From Roseibacillus sp. (GTDB taxonomy: Bacteria > Verrucomicrobiota > Verrucomicrobiia > Verrucomicrobiales > Akkermansiaceae), in assembly GCA_029242545.1 (NCBI GenBank), contig JAQWTV010000050.1, positions 1 through 50,388 on the forward strand: DNA of 50,388 bases, given 5' to 3'. Within the stretch, counting starts at the first letter, position 1, and each line of letters begins with the position of its first letter. Under the pieces are notes generated by a model. That model was given only the letters and a program-made list of their open reading frames with translations, did not search any database and was not told the origin of the DNA. Both the position numbers and the translations under genes were made by a program. Of the stretch, positions 26,945 to 35,588 are shown one piece after another.

Positions 26945-27239
26945 GCTATTGATACGAACATGAATGTCCCGTCCCTACCAAGCCAATTGTAGGAGTCCTT
27001 TCCGGAGCTTTTTTCTCTCTCTAGGCAGCAGCAGATCTGGGAATAAGGGGTTTCTGCTATCTCTAAGCGCCCAGCTACCCGGGCCGGGCAAGAAAACTAT
27101 CCTGAAGGATCGGCAGGCTCATTGTCCCAGCTTCAGATGAAGGTTAGAATTGCCTTCGACCGGGAAACGCCTTGGATCTCTCCAATGGTGCCCCGGGGTG
27201 TCTCTTGACCGGGGAGATCTCGCAATCTAAGGAGGCGGT
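26945..27239. other. Divergent non-coding region, 295 bases
   Basis: Between the start of the TPR-thioredoxin gene (minus) and the DUF481 gene (plus). It must carry both promoters. AAGGAGG at 27229-27235 is the clearest Shine-Dalgarno in the window and fixes the GTG start at 27240. A C/G palindrome (CCCCGGGG around 27191) and a T-run (27010-27017) are present, but I see no named regulatory motif. Confidence 0.5.
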
Positions 27240-28658
27240 GTGCGGGCGATACGAATTATTTTAACGGGGGTGCTGCTGAGTGCTTCTGTTGGCCTCGGGG
27301 AGGAAAATCACGGAGCGTGGGAAGGAAAGGGAAACGCAGGTATTACCCTGAGCAGGGGAAATGGGGAGTCTCTCCGGGGGACCGCGGGGCTTGAGCTTTC
27401 CCGTAGTTTAGGAGAGTGGGAGGTTCAGACTACGGCGGCCCTACTTTATGGGAGAGATAACGGAGTGAGCTCCGGTGAGCGGGTAGAGAGTTCTTTTCAG
27501 CTCAACCGGGGGCAGAGAAGTAGGTTGTATACCGGCTTTAGCGGCGAGTTTCTTCATGATCAGCCGGCTAGGATCGATTGGAGGGCAGTGATTACGCCGA
27601 TCATTGGGTGGAGAGCACTTGAAAAGGAGCATCTTGAGCTCGATCTGGAAGCGGGACCAGGCCTTACGTGGGAGAACCGTGACTCTGTTACTCGTGGGTT
27701 CGGCTCGGTTCGTTTGCATGAGCGCCTCGACCTTCAGTTAACAAAGCGGTTGCACTTTTTTCAGTCTCTCACAGCGCTTTTCGAGGCGGGAGATCCTCGC
27801 AACTACACGGTTAAGGCAGATGCGGGTTTGGAATCGAAGCTAGGCGGGAGCTGGTCGTTGCGTCTCGCGGGAAAGGCTGTGTTTCATGGGGAGTCTCGCC
27901 AGACAGCTGGTGAAGACCTTCTGGTGACAGCAGGTTTTGGCTACAACCTTCATTCGGCGGGTCAAAGTGAGGGTGTCCTCGCATCCGGCATTAAGAAATT
28001 GAAATCGAAATCTGATGATTGGGCCGTCACCGCTCTGCTGGGTGGTAGTGTTTCCAAGGGTAACAGTGAGGCTTGCTCTATCAGCAGTGGACTCAGATTG
28101 AAGAGGAACAGGGATGAAACTGAATTCGTCGCTGGCATCTTTGGGGTCTATGGACAGCAGGGTGGAGCAATGAGTGCGGAAAGCCTTTCGGGTGATCTGC
28201 ACTATCAGCGTAATCTGGGGAAGAGGAGGTTTGGGGGTATGAGGCTGGATTGTGATTATGATGCGCTTGCTGGTCTTGACTGGCGTTTGGCGTTTGCCCC
28301 GTATTTCGGGTGGTTGGTGTTTGAAACAGAGACGAGCCAGCTCACCGTGGAGGGTGGGCCCTCTGTCGTGGCAGAGCAGAAAGGCAGGCGTGAGAGTGCC
28401 TTTCTGGCGACGTATGCTGCGGTAAAGGCTGAACATCAGCTGGGGGAAAGAACCCAGCTTGTGGGGGAGCTCTCCTGGCTGAGTAAGGCTGCGGATTTTA
28501 AGAGCCATATCATTACTTCGGAACTCAGGGTCGAGCATGCCCTTTCAGAGAGGCTAAGCCTGCAGTTAGTGGGGCGGAGTAGCTATGACACTGATCCAGC
28601 GGAAAACAGCGGGCGGCATGACTTGCAGGTCGTCAGTGCGCTGGCCGTTAGATTTTGA
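27240..28658 (+). CDS. Outer-membrane protein with two tandem DUF481-like beta-barrel halves
   Basis: A 472-residue exported protein that begins with GTG behind a strong AAGGAGG site. The signal peptide covers about 1-20. Two halves align: 27-237 (ITLSRGNGES; DWRAVITPIIGWRALEKEHLELDLEAGPGLTWE) and 261-472 (GSVSKGNSEA; DWRLAFAPYFGWLVFETETSQLTVEGGPSVVAE). Each resembles the DUF481 (YdiY-like) family: alternating polar and hydrophobic strands, S-x-G-N-S/G near the start, and aromatic strand ends. The last residue is Phe, as in many outer-membrane barrels. Single-domain DUF481 proteins are about 220-260 residues, so this looks like an internal gene duplication. Function unknown. A probable terminator lies 67 bases downstream. 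Confidence 0.82.
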   Translation: MRAIRIILTGVLLSASVGLGEENHGAWEGKGNAGITLSRGNGESLRGTAGLELSRSLGEWEVQTTAALLYGRDNGVSSGERVESSFQLNRGQRSRLYTGFSGEFLHDQPARIDWRAVITPIIGWRALEKEHLELDLEAGPGLTWENRDSVTRGFGSVRLHERLDLQLTKRLHFFQSLTALFEAGDPRNYTVKADAGLESKLGGSWSLRLAGKAVFHGESRQTAGEDLLVTAGFGYNLHSAGQSEGVLASGIKKLKSKSDDWAVTALLGGSVSKGNSEACSISSGLRLKRNRDETEFVAGIFGVYGQQGGAMSAESLSGDLHYQRNLGKRRFGGMRLDCDYDALAGLDWRLAFAPYFGWLVFETETSQLTVEGGPSVVAEQKGRRESAFLATYAAVKAEHQLGERTQLVGELSWLSKAADFKSHIITSELRVEHALSERLSLQLVGRSSYDTDPAENSGRHDLQVVSALAVRF

Positions 28659-28725
28659 GGGGAACGACCTGTGAGCCTGAAGAGGGTAAAACCTGCAAAT
28701 ATGGAGGGTTGTTGGCCTCAAGGGC

Positions 28726-28755
28726 TCCGAATATTCCACTTTCGGATACTTTTTT
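28726..28755 (+). terminator. Probable rho-independent terminator downstream of the DUF481 gene
   Basis: Six-base stem TCCGAA (28726-28731) / TTCGGA (28741-28746) with a 9-base loop, followed after TAC by six T residues (28750-28755). The stem is modest, so this is a candidate rather than a certain terminator. Confidence 0.45.
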
Positions 28756-29114
28756 CTTGGGCTCCAGAGAAGGAGGCTGAGAAAACTTTTAAAATTATTC
28801 CAGGGGAGGTGATCCTGAGTTCAGTCGGAGAACTGACCCCTAGATTCTGGGAGCCCAGTATTACAGACCTCGTTTAAAAAAGGGTAATTGGCAGATCCGA
28901 GCTGTCTTGTTCAGGCCCCACAAGTTAGGGCCGGATTGACGCTTCCTGTTCTCGAACTGCCTTTTTTAAAGCGTCTGAGGATGATTTGCAGGGTAGCTGC
29001 GGAGGTCGTGGGCGAAGTGTGGTGGCCCTTGAGGGATTTGGGTGAGGGGGGGGATGAGGGGGGAAGGCCTTGGCCTCATTCACGGTGCCCAAAATGCCAG
29101 CAGGCTCTCTCAGG

Positions 29115-29180
29115 GCGGTCGGAAGGCCGCTCGAATAAGAGGAAGGCAGATCGTCTTATTGGCAGAATAAAAAATTATTC
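29115..29180 (+). repeat. Three consecutive inverted repeats (possible structured RNA or operator cluster)
   Basis: Hairpin 1: GCGGTC / GGCCGC closed by a GGAA (GNRA-type) tetraloop, 29115-29130. Hairpin 2: AATAAGA (29134-29140) / TCTTATT (29154-29160). Hairpin 3: GAATAA-AAAA-TTATTC, 29165-29180. All pairs are exact except one G-U in hairpin 1. They end 22 bases before the TTGACG box. Confidence 0.5.
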
Positions 29181-29277
29181 TCTTCTTCGGAGGCGAAATG
29201 CTTGACGGAAACCGCTTAAATTTATGGGTTGAAGACCGAAGTTTCATTCGAACCTAACCAATAACGAACCAAAATTC

Positions 29278-29592
29278 ATGGCCCAGAAAGCAGCAACCAA
29301 GACAGAAATCCTCAACAACATGGCCGAAGCAACCGGCTTTAACCGCAAGCAAGTCGCTTCAGTGCTCGATGCTCTGGGCGCGGAGATCAACAAGGGTGTG
29401 AGTCGGGGAGGACCCGGACAGTTCACGATTCCCGGTCTTTGTAAGATCGTTGTGCAAGACAAGCCTGCTACGGAAGCAACAACTCGCGCTAATCCGTTCA
29501 AGCCTGGTGAGATGATGGACGTCGCAGCCAAGCCGGCCCGTAGGGTCGTCAAGGTGCGCCCTCTCAAGAATCTGAAAGATATGGTCGCCTAG
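29278..29592 (+). CDS. HU/IHF-family DNA-binding protein
   Basis: A 104-residue nucleoid protein that bends DNA as a dimer. The HU fold is clear: N-terminal helices (KTEILNNMAEATGFNRKQVASVLDAL), GPGQFTIPGLCKIVVQ and the beta-arm end PATEATTRANPFKPGEMM, then a basic tail ARRVVKVRPLKNLKD. The signature proline region differs slightly from Escherichia coli HU (NPxTGE becomes NPFKPGEM), as in HU variants of several Gram-negative phyla. The gene stands alone, with a long upstream leader and a strong terminator, which fits high and independent expression. No Shine-Dalgarno precedes the ATG; the region is A-rich. Confidence 0.96.
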   Translation: MAQKAATKTEILNNMAEATGFNRKQVASVLDALGAEINKGVSRGGPGQFTIPGLCKIVVQDKPATEATTRANPFKPGEMMDVAAKPARRVVKVRPLKNLKDMVA

Positions 29593-29619
29593 TCAGCGAC
29601 CTAAAGGTCAATTCCTTAG

Positions 29620-29656
29620 GAACCGCGCCTCGAACAGGGGCGCGGTTCTCTTTTGG
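29620..29656 (+). terminator. Strong rho-independent terminator after the HU gene
   Basis: Perfect 10-base stem GAACCGCGCC (29620-29629) / GGCGCGGTTC (29639-29648) with a 9-base loop, followed by TCTCTTTT. It lies 27 bases after the HU stop codon. Confidence 0.9.
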
Positions 29657-29798
29657 AAGACATGCGGGCAGGGTCCCTGTAACTGGCCTTCATCCCATGA
29701 CACCTTGGGTTAGCTGTGAAAGAGGCTGGTGTGATTTTGCACAACAAACCCAATTGCACCATTGAATCCAAGGTGCTGAGCAGGCCACAAACATTCCA

Positions 29799-30566
29799 AT
29801 GCACGTCGTCGCCCTTCAGTATGATATCGCCTGGGAAAATCGGGAGGCCAATTTTGACACTGTCCGCCGGCTCCTGACCGGAGCAGCAGTCTCTCCGGGA
29901 TCTCTCATTGTGCTTCCGGAGATGTTTTCAACCGGATTCAGCATGAATGTTTCGCGGGTGGCTGAGGCAAAGGCAAGTGAGACCGAGAAGTTCCTCTCGT
30001 CGCTTGCATGGCAATACGAGAGCCACGTCGTTGGTGGGCTCGTGAGTAAAGACCCCGGATCGGCCTTGGGCCGCAACGAAGTAGCAGTCTACGATCCTTC
30101 GGGTCGACCGGTTGCTCTTTACCAGAAAAACTACACGTTCTCCTATACCGATGAGTCCAGCTACTACGTAGCTGGCGATGGACTGGCCATGTTTCGCTGG
30201 CATGATTTTACGGTATGTCCGGTGATCTGTTACGATCTCCGGTTCCCTGAGCTTTTCCGTAAGGGCGTAAGAGATGGGGCCGATCTTTTTACGGTCAGCG
30301 CTAACTGGCCAGAAGCCCGATCGCGCCACTGGAAGACTCTTCTGGAGGCTCGGGCGATCGAAAATCTTTCCTGCATTGTTGGGGTCAACAGAGTGGGGTC
30401 GGACCCTCGGTTTCACTATCCTGGAGGGTCGCGAATATTAAATCATCAGGGGGCGGTGCAGGCTGAAGCGGGAGACTCCGAAACGGTCCTCTGCTGCAAG
30501 CTGGACTACAGTGAACTCATAGCGTGGAGGCGAGAGTTTCCGGCCTTGGACGATATCAAGGGCTGA
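29799..30566 (+). CDS. Nitrilase-superfamily amidohydrolase, omega-amidase (YafV/NIT2)-like
   Basis: A 255-residue cytoplasmic enzyme with the Glu-Lys-Cys triad of the carbon-nitrogen hydrolase family: E41 in LPEMFSTGFSMN, K110 in YQKNYTFSYTDES, and C144 in VICYDLRFPELFR. LPEMFSTGFSM and the C-terminal SRILNHQGAVQAEAG fit the omega-amidase group, which hydrolyses 2-oxoglutaramate or 2-oxosuccinamate (a metabolite-repair step linked to the methionine salvage transamination). Substrate assignment is by family only. The gene starts at the ATG at 29799; an imperfect long-range repeat (CACCTTGG near 29701, CCAAGGTG near 29766) sits upstream. It converges on the methyltransferase gene. Confidence 0.9.
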   Translation: MHVVALQYDIAWENREANFDTVRRLLTGAAVSPGSLIVLPEMFSTGFSMNVSRVAEAKASETEKFLSSLAWQYESHVVGGLVSKDPGSALGRNEVAVYDPSGRPVALYQKNYTFSYTDESSYYVAGDGLAMFRWHDFTVCPVICYDLRFPELFRKGVRDGADLFTVSANWPEARSRHWKTLLEARAIENLSCIVGVNRVGSDPRFHYPGGSRILNHQGAVQAEAGDSETVLCCKLDYSELIAWRREFPALDDIKG

Positions 30567-30619
30567 TTGCCCGTGGCTGGGGACCGTCGAAAAGAAAGGG
30601 TGGAATCCTGGGGAGTCTA

Positions 30620-31276
30620 CTATTCCCACTCATCTTCTACGGTCTTGCGGTAGGCAGCAATATCCTGTTCTCCGTAGTAGGCGATGAGGATGGCTCCATC
30701 GGCGGCTACCGTATCAAAGAGGCTGTGCATTAGTTCCTGCTCCCCGGGCCATGGGTAAACGTAAAAGACGTCGATCTCGTCAATCTCGCAGTCCATGCCC
30801 TCGTAGGCTGGGATGAGTATGTTGGACTCGCCCCAGTGAGAAACGGGTTCCGGAGTCATTAATTCCGCCCCACCGTGGGCGGGGTAAGATCCAAACCCCT
30901 CGGGGAAGTAGCTGGTGCACAGGTTTTCGACTTTGATCGCGTGATCATTCGCCAGGTCCCGGGCTAGTGCGACCAGGTCCTCTTCGATCTCCAGCCCATA
31001 CGAGCGGTAGCCCAGAAGGGAGGCGAGGCAGGCTCCAAGACCGAAGCCACTTCCCCACTCACAGAAATTGTGGCCGAGGGGAAGATTCTGCTCGGTGAGC
31101 GATTTCAAAACCCGGTAAAGAAGAACGGGGTCGCTGGGAAGGAACCGTGGAACCCTGCGGTTACGATTGGACTCGAAGAGGTCATCAAGTCTTCTGTCTG
31201 CATCCGTGATTAACGCTGCAACCCTGGGGGGAAGGGCCTTGTCATCAAGGTGCACGGTAATCTCCTCCAGAGCCAT
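30620..31276 (-). CDS. Class I SAM-dependent methyltransferase-like protein
   Basis: A 218-residue protein with the start placed at the ATG at 31276 (MALEEITVHLDD). A longer in-frame start at 31456 would overlap rnhA by 96 bases and gives an unconvincing N-terminus. SAM-binding motif I is FCEWGSGFGLGA (E73-x-G75-x-G77-x-G79), with an acidic strand end at YGLEIEED. The C-terminal part DVFYVYPWPGEQ is typical of small Rossmann methyltransferases. No substrate can be assigned. It is divergent from rnhA with 84 bases between starts. Confidence 0.82.
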   Translation of the reverse strand: MALEEITVHLDDKALPPRVAALITDADRRLDDLFESNRNRRVPRFLPSDPVLLYRVLKSLTEQNLPLGHNFCEWGSGFGLGACLASLLGYRSYGLEIEEDLVALARDLANDHAIKVENLCTSYFPEGFGSYPAHGGAELMTPEPVSHWGESNILIPAYEGMDCEIDEIDVFYVYPWPGEQELMHSLFDTVAADGAILIAYYGEQDIAAYRKTVEDEWE

Positions 31277-31360
31277 CGCAGGCAGCTTGGCAGTTGCGCC
31301 CCCTGTTGTCGATGCGGTCAGCCAAATTCCTCGACTCGCGATCTGATTAGGTGAACATGC

Positions 31361-31870
31361 GTGACGTTGAAAGAGGTGAAGATCTTTACTGACGGTGCCT
31401 GTCGGGGCAATCCGGGGCCCGGGGGCTACGGCGTGGTCCTTACCTCCGGGGCGCATCGGAGGGAGCTGAGCGCGGGGTTTGCCCGGACCACCAATAACCG
31501 TATGGAACTACTGGCAGCTATCGCCGGTCTGGAAGGACTCAAAGGGCCTTGCCGCGTGTGCCTTTGTTCAGACTCCAAGTATCTCATCAATGCGATGACG
31601 CGTGGTTGGCTGAGGAAGTGGAAAGGGCTTGGCTGGAGGCGGGGGCCGGGACAGAGACTGCGAAACGAAGATTTATGGAAACGTCTCGATACGGCATGCC
31701 GGGAGCACGAAATGCACTGGCAATGGGTCAAGGGTCATTCGGGACATTCTGAAAACGAATGCTGCGACGCTCTTGCTGTAGAAGCGGCAGAAGGTAGTGA
31801 TCTGCCGCCTGATGAAGGTTACCTGAACGAGGAGCAGCTTGCGGGGGACCCTCCTGGCCTTTTCGACTGA
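31361..31870 (+). CDS. rnhA: Ribonuclease HI
   Basis: A 169-residue RNase H that cleaves RNA in RNA-DNA hybrids (primers, R-loops). The catalytic carboxylates are D11 (FTDGACRGNPGPGG), E49 (NNRMELLA), D71 (CSDSKYL) and D136 (ECCDALA), with H126 in the KGHSGH loop. The start is GTG at 31361 behind TAGGTGAA, a plausible Shine-Dalgarno. The C-terminus extends about 25 residues past the usual end (DEGYLNEEQL...) without a recognised domain. It converges on the small PH-like membrane protein gene 72 bases downstream. Confidence 0.96.
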   Translation: MTLKEVKIFTDGACRGNPGPGGYGVVLTSGAHRRELSAGFARTTNNRMELLAAIAGLEGLKGPCRVCLCSDSKYLINAMTRGWLRKWKGLGWRRGPGQRLRNEDLWKRLDTACREHEMHWQWVKGHSGHSENECCDALAVEAAEGSDLPPDEGYLNEEQLAGDPPGLFD

Positions 31871-31942
31871 GAGCAGGGTCTCCCTCCGGGCGAAGCACAG
31901 GCGTGCGGGGTCGGAGCTGGCTCATCCTCCGAGGAAGGTATT

Positions 31943-32353
31943 TCACTTCTCGAGAAAGGAGGCCAGCTTCTCCGGTTCGGGGCTGCCGAGCCAGAGCACT
32001 GCATCATCCTGGGTGATGATCTCCAGAGCTCTTCCTTGGAAGCAAGCCCAGATCTTGTGTCTCCGCTTTCTCAGGGGGACGTTGATCACCTTGATGCTTT
32101 TAATTTCAGCGAGGGAGATCGTTTTCTTCAGGATGCCGATTCCTAGCTGGGCCTCGAGGGTTTCCCCGGTGACCCGGACCGTCAGCGGGTTCCAGAAACA
32201 GGGAATCAGAATCGTCCACGGTGCTACCCAGATGATTGAGCCCCAGGCTCCGCTGACAGCCAACAGGCAGGACAGGCATACCAGAAAAATCGTAGTAAAG
32301 GACAGCCACCAGGACTTATCGGTTCTGTGATAGACGTCGTCGGTCGAATCCAT
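31943..32353 (-). CDS. Small membrane protein with PH-like domain
   Basis: 136 residues from the ATG at 32353; an ATG at 32389 would add 12 residues. Two closely spaced hydrophobic segments lie at about residues 15-55 (FTTIFLVCLSCLLAV and SIIWVAPWTILIPCFW). They are followed by a soluble beta-rich domain (LTVRVTGETLEAQLGIGILKKTISLAEIKSIKVIN ... ALEIITQDDAVLWLGSPEPEKLASFLEK), the layout of bacterial PH-domain (YdbS/bPH) membrane proteins. The role is unknown. It lies 85 bases downstream of the S9 peptidase on the same strand and could be cotranscribed with it. Confidence 0.75.
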   Translation of the reverse strand: MDSTDDVYHRTDKSWWLSFTTIFLVCLSCLLAVSGAWGSIIWVAPWTILIPCFWNPLTVRVTGETLEAQLGIGILKKTISLAEIKSIKVINVPLRKRRHKIWACFQGRALEIITQDDAVLWLGSPEPEKLASFLEK

Positions 32354-32438
32354 GGAATCAACTCTACGAGGAAGCCGCTGATTGCCCAAGGGAGATCTCG
32401 GGCCTCGCTTTCCTACCCTGGTAGTTTCCCGGGGTGCG

Positions 32439-35400
32439 TTACTTGCCAGCTTTCGCTTCCGGCTTGCCAGGAGCAGGCTTTGAGCTGTCCTTCTTCTTGA
32501 GGTCTTCCTTTTCCTTCTCGCGCTCCAGGAACGACTTGCCTTCGGTAATCCATTGGTTCTCGGATTTCCCCTTCAGAAAGTGCGCCATCCATTCCCTGAC
32601 GCGGTAGTGGTAGTCGACCATGTTTTCCTCCTGGCGCAGCCCATGATTTTCCCCCGGGTAGACGAGCAGAACCACATCTTCCTTTCCTGCCCAGCGGGCG
32701 GCATTATACATTTCGATCCCCTGGTCCCAGTCGACGGCGCCATCCTTGTCTCCGAAGGCAATGAGGAGAGGCGTGTTGAGGGTGTCCAGGCCATGAATAG
32801 GAGAATTGCGGGCGTAATTCTCGGCGTCCTGCCAGAAGGGCTTGTTCATGCGCCCCTGCGATTGCGCGAAGATGCGGGCGTTAGTTCCGCCGGAATTCCA
32901 GTAGACGCTGACGGACATGCTCATCAGGTCGGTGAGGGGTGCCCCGGCTACTGCAGCAGAGAAGAGGTCCGTCTGGGTGACAATGAAGGAAGTCTGGTAG
33001 GCGCCCCAAGAATGCCCCATCAGGCCGATTCTCCGGGAATCCACCATTCCTGACTCAAGGACCTTTTTCACCGCCGGAACTACGCATTCCACAGCTGAGA
33101 TCCCTGGCTGCTGGGGTCGGTAGACAATGTCGGGTTGAAACACGAAATAGCCTTCTGCCGAGAAGACGCAGGGGTTGTAGGGATGCTTCTCGCTAGGGGT
33201 GTAGTACCGGTGCAGATCCTGTGAGCGCTTCTCATAGATATAGACGATCATGGGATACTTCTTCCCTTTCCTGTATCCGGCGGGGTAGGTGAGCATGCCC
33301 TGTAGAGCAATGCCCTGCTTGTTCTTAAAGTTGACGAGCTCTGAGCGTCCCCACCGGTAGTCTTTCTGGAATTTATTGGTCTCGGTGACCTTGTAGGAGT
33401 CCTCCAGAGCGGGTCCTGCGAGGTAAAGGTCACGGGACTGATCGCTCCGCTCCCGGGTGAAAGTGAGAATGTCGGCATCCCGGGCCCGGGTGAGAAACAG
33501 CATAAGCGCATCGTCGAGAAGGTGAGTCTTCCAGTCGCCTGCCGGGTCTTTCCGGGTTGCGAGAGTCAGGCTCCCGTAACCGGACTTCTTGGAGCGCTCC
33601 CCGAAGAGGCCCACGTAGATGCGGTCCCCTCGAGCAATATTACCGTGATTCTCTTCCCGGTAACTTGCCTGAGAAATGCGGTGTCGAAGTTGTTCCTTGC
33701 GGCCGTCGGTCAGTTTGCGAGAGCGTTCGCCCTGCGGATCAAGAAGCCAGATGTCGTAGCGGTCGTAGAGAAGGACGCCGGAGCTGTCCGTGAGCCAGAT
33801 GCCATTGCCGAAAGGCCGTTTCTCTTGGGCGAGGGTGTCGTCCTCCTTGTCGGTAAAAGAGGTCTTTAGTGTGGAGGTGATGTTTTTCTGTTTTCCGGTC
33901 TTGAGATCATGGCTCCAGATGTGGCCCTCACGCACGAACAGGAGGAAGCGTCCGTTGGGACTTGTCGAGAGGGTGAACTTGACCCCTTCAAGGATGCGGT
34001 CGCGTTTCCCATTCCTAGTGCTGATGGCGTAAACGTCGTGTAGCCGTGGGCCAAACATGGCTGCTCGTTCGTGGGGAGAGGAGTCCATTCCAATAGCCCG
34101 AAGGCCGTCCTTCATGACAGTTACCCGTTCCGTGAGCTCGTTCTCGAGTGGAATCAATTTGTTTTCTTTCAGCCACCACACCGCCTTGCGTGCGGGATTT
34201 CTGCGGCTTGAAGCCTCCTTTTTCTGCCTGGGCATAATGGTCACATCTTTTGAGTGCCAGACCTCTACATTTGACGGGGTAGTCAGGGTTTCGCGGAGGG
34301 TCTTCGCGGGTAGATCAGGGCTGTCTTGGGCCTCTCCTTTCTGCTTGCCCTCCTTGGGGGCGGGAGATTTTTCAGGGTTGGTTTGTGCTGGGGAGGGGTC
34401 TTTCGCGCTATTGTTGTTGGTTTTAACTTTCTTGCCCTGCTTCTGTTTTACGGGGGACTTGGGAGGGGAGGGGAAATCCTTGGGTTTGTTCTCCCATTTC
34501 TTGAGTGAGCAATGGAGTGCCTGGCCGTTCTTATCCCAGCTCAGGCTGGCCGTGAGGTAGTGATCGAGGGGAAAGGAGAGGTTCTTGCTATGGTCGTAGA
34601 TGGTCTGGTCACCGGTTGGCTTATCCGAGTCATCCAGTTTTCGGAAAGCAAGGAGAGTGTGAGAGATGTCCTCTTTCTCCCCAAACTTCATCTGCCGGGC
34701 GGCAGCGAGATCAAAGGAGTCCTTGCGCCAGAGCAGTCCGGCGTAATCCTGGTCGCTGGCCTCAAGGGTGCGCAGAGTCTCACTGCCGGGATCGAAAAGC
34801 TGCAGGGCGTTGCTGATGCTGGGAGAATCGACCACGAGAGCGAGAAGAGAGCCTTTCTTGCTCCATGCGAATTTGGTGACATTTCCGAAGGTTGTATCCT
34901 TCCCGGTTTCGAGATTACGAACGAGCAGGGCCCGCCCGGGAGGAGCAGGAGGTGTGCCCGGGCGGGCAGGAGCGGATTTGCCGATCACCTCGATGGCCGC
35001 AAAGCGGCTGTCGTGACTGAAGGAGAGGGTGACCACATTCTTGAATTCCGTGGTCTTTCCATCGCTCAGGGAGCGGAGATGGATGGTGGTGCCAAGTCCT
35101 GCAGGTTTCTTTGATTCCTTGGCTTTTTTCTTCTCCTCCGGGCTCTTTCCGATAGTCACGGACAGCCATTTGCTGTCATTGGAAAAGACAGGGCGTTCCC
35201 CTTGGGAATAGACCTGTTGTTCCTTACTTTTGCCGTCGTTGATTCTGTGAAGGTGAAGGGAGCTCTTGCCGTCTACCCGCCTGATATCGAATGTGAGCCA
35301 CTGGCCGTCATGCGACATTTTCCGGTTCCCCATGTTCAACTGCTCCCACTGGGCATAATCCTGTGGTGCGATGGGTTTTCTTGGAGGCTGCTTTTTCTTT

Positions 35401-35588
35401 TTGCGCTTCTTACGGCCGGATGGCTGCGATTCAGTTCCGGGCTCTTCTGTCTTGGCGAGCGGAGCAGAATTCCCGGGAGAATGTTTGTGGTTAGAACCTT
35501 TTTCGGTGGGTGTTTCTCCCGATGCCGACGTGGACAGGAAGAGGACGAGTGGAAGGGTGGTGAAGAGGAGGTAAGGGTGAAGCCTCAT
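32439..35588 (-). CDS. Exported S9 (prolyl oligopeptidase) family peptidase with low-complexity insertions
   Basis: A 1049-residue protein. The Sec signal covers 1-23 (LFLSTSASG). A propeller-like region lies at about 75-740. The C-terminal alpha/beta hydrolase has Ser860 in GHSWGAY, Asp949 in GDKDGAVDW and His982 in GENHG, the S9 catalytic triad. It should cleave peptides in the periplasm or outside the cell. Two disordered, charged stretches, at about 41-73 (a run of Lys/Arg after the signal) and 368-430 (Pro/Lys/Ser-rich), plus a Lys-rich tail from 1010, are unusual for the family and make it longer than the typical 650-900 residues. The gene is divergent from the GYF_2-RDD gene. Confidence 0.92.
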   Translation of the reverse strand: MRLHPYLLFTTLPLVLFLSTSASGETPTEKGSNHKHSPGNSAPLAKTEEPGTESQPSGRKKRKKKKQPPRKPIAPQDYAQWEQLNMGNRKMSHDGQWLTFDIRRVDGKSSLHLHRINDGKSKEQQVYSQGERPVFSNDSKWLSVTIGKSPEEKKKAKESKKPAGLGTTIHLRSLSDGKTTEFKNVVTLSFSHDSRFAAIEVIGKSAPARPGTPPAPPGRALLVRNLETGKDTTFGNVTKFAWSKKGSLLALVVDSPSISNALQLFDPGSETLRTLEASDQDYAGLLWRKDSFDLAAARQMKFGEKEDISHTLLAFRKLDDSDKPTGDQTIYDHSKNLSFPLDHYLTASLSWDKNGQALHCSLKKWENKPKDFPSPPKSPVKQKQGKKVKTNNNSAKDPSPAQTNPEKSPAPKEGKQKGEAQDSPDLPAKTLRETLTTPSNVEVWHSKDVTIMPRQKKEASSRRNPARKAVWWLKENKLIPLENELTERVTVMKDGLRAIGMDSSPHERAAMFGPRLHDVYAISTRNGKRDRILEGVKFTLSTSPNGRFLLFVREGHIWSHDLKTGKQKNITSTLKTSFTDKEDDTLAQEKRPFGNGIWLTDSSGVLLYDRYDIWLLDPQGERSRKLTDGRKEQLRHRISQASYREENHGNIARGDRIYVGLFGERSKKSGYGSLTLATRKDPAGDWKTHLLDDALMLFLTRARDADILTFTRERSDQSRDLYLAGPALEDSYKVTETNKFQKDYRWGRSELVNFKNKQGIALQGMLTYPAGYRKGKKYPMIVYIYEKRSQDLHRYYTPSEKHPYNPCVFSAEGYFVFQPDIVYRPQQPGISAVECVVPAVKKVLESGMVDSRRIGLMGHSWGAYQTSFIVTQTDLFSAAVAGAPLTDLMSMSVSVYWNSGGTNARIFAQSQGRMNKPFWQDAENYARNSPIHGLDTLNTPLLIAFGDKDGAVDWDQGIEMYNAARWAGKEDVVLLVYPGENHGLRQEENMVDYHYRVREWMAHFLKGKSENQWITEGKSFLEREKEKEDLKKKDSSKPAPGKPEAKAGK

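Larger units (their letters stand above)
28659..29277. other. 619-base non-coding stretch upstream of the HU gene
   Basis: This is the longest gap in the window. Short frames in it (for example 28671-28877 and 28888-29205) lack start context, signal peptides or family resemblance. It holds the candidate terminator above, an inverted repeat GGCCC-9-GGGCC near 28914-28932, an A/G-rich run around 29045-29070, three consecutive hairpins (29115-29180) and a TTGACG box at 29202 that could be the -35 of the HU promoter (a TATGGG 15 bases later is a poor -10). A small RNA or a long regulated leader could lie here, but nothing matches an RNA family I know. Confidence 0.5.

Noticed and set aside
27840..28538. 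232-residue minus-strand frame
   Set aside because: Antisense to the DUF481 duplication; composition is typical of shadow frames.
28671..29205. Two short plus-strand frames in the gap before the HU gene
   Set aside because: No start context, no family, and one runs through a likely terminator; treated as non-coding.
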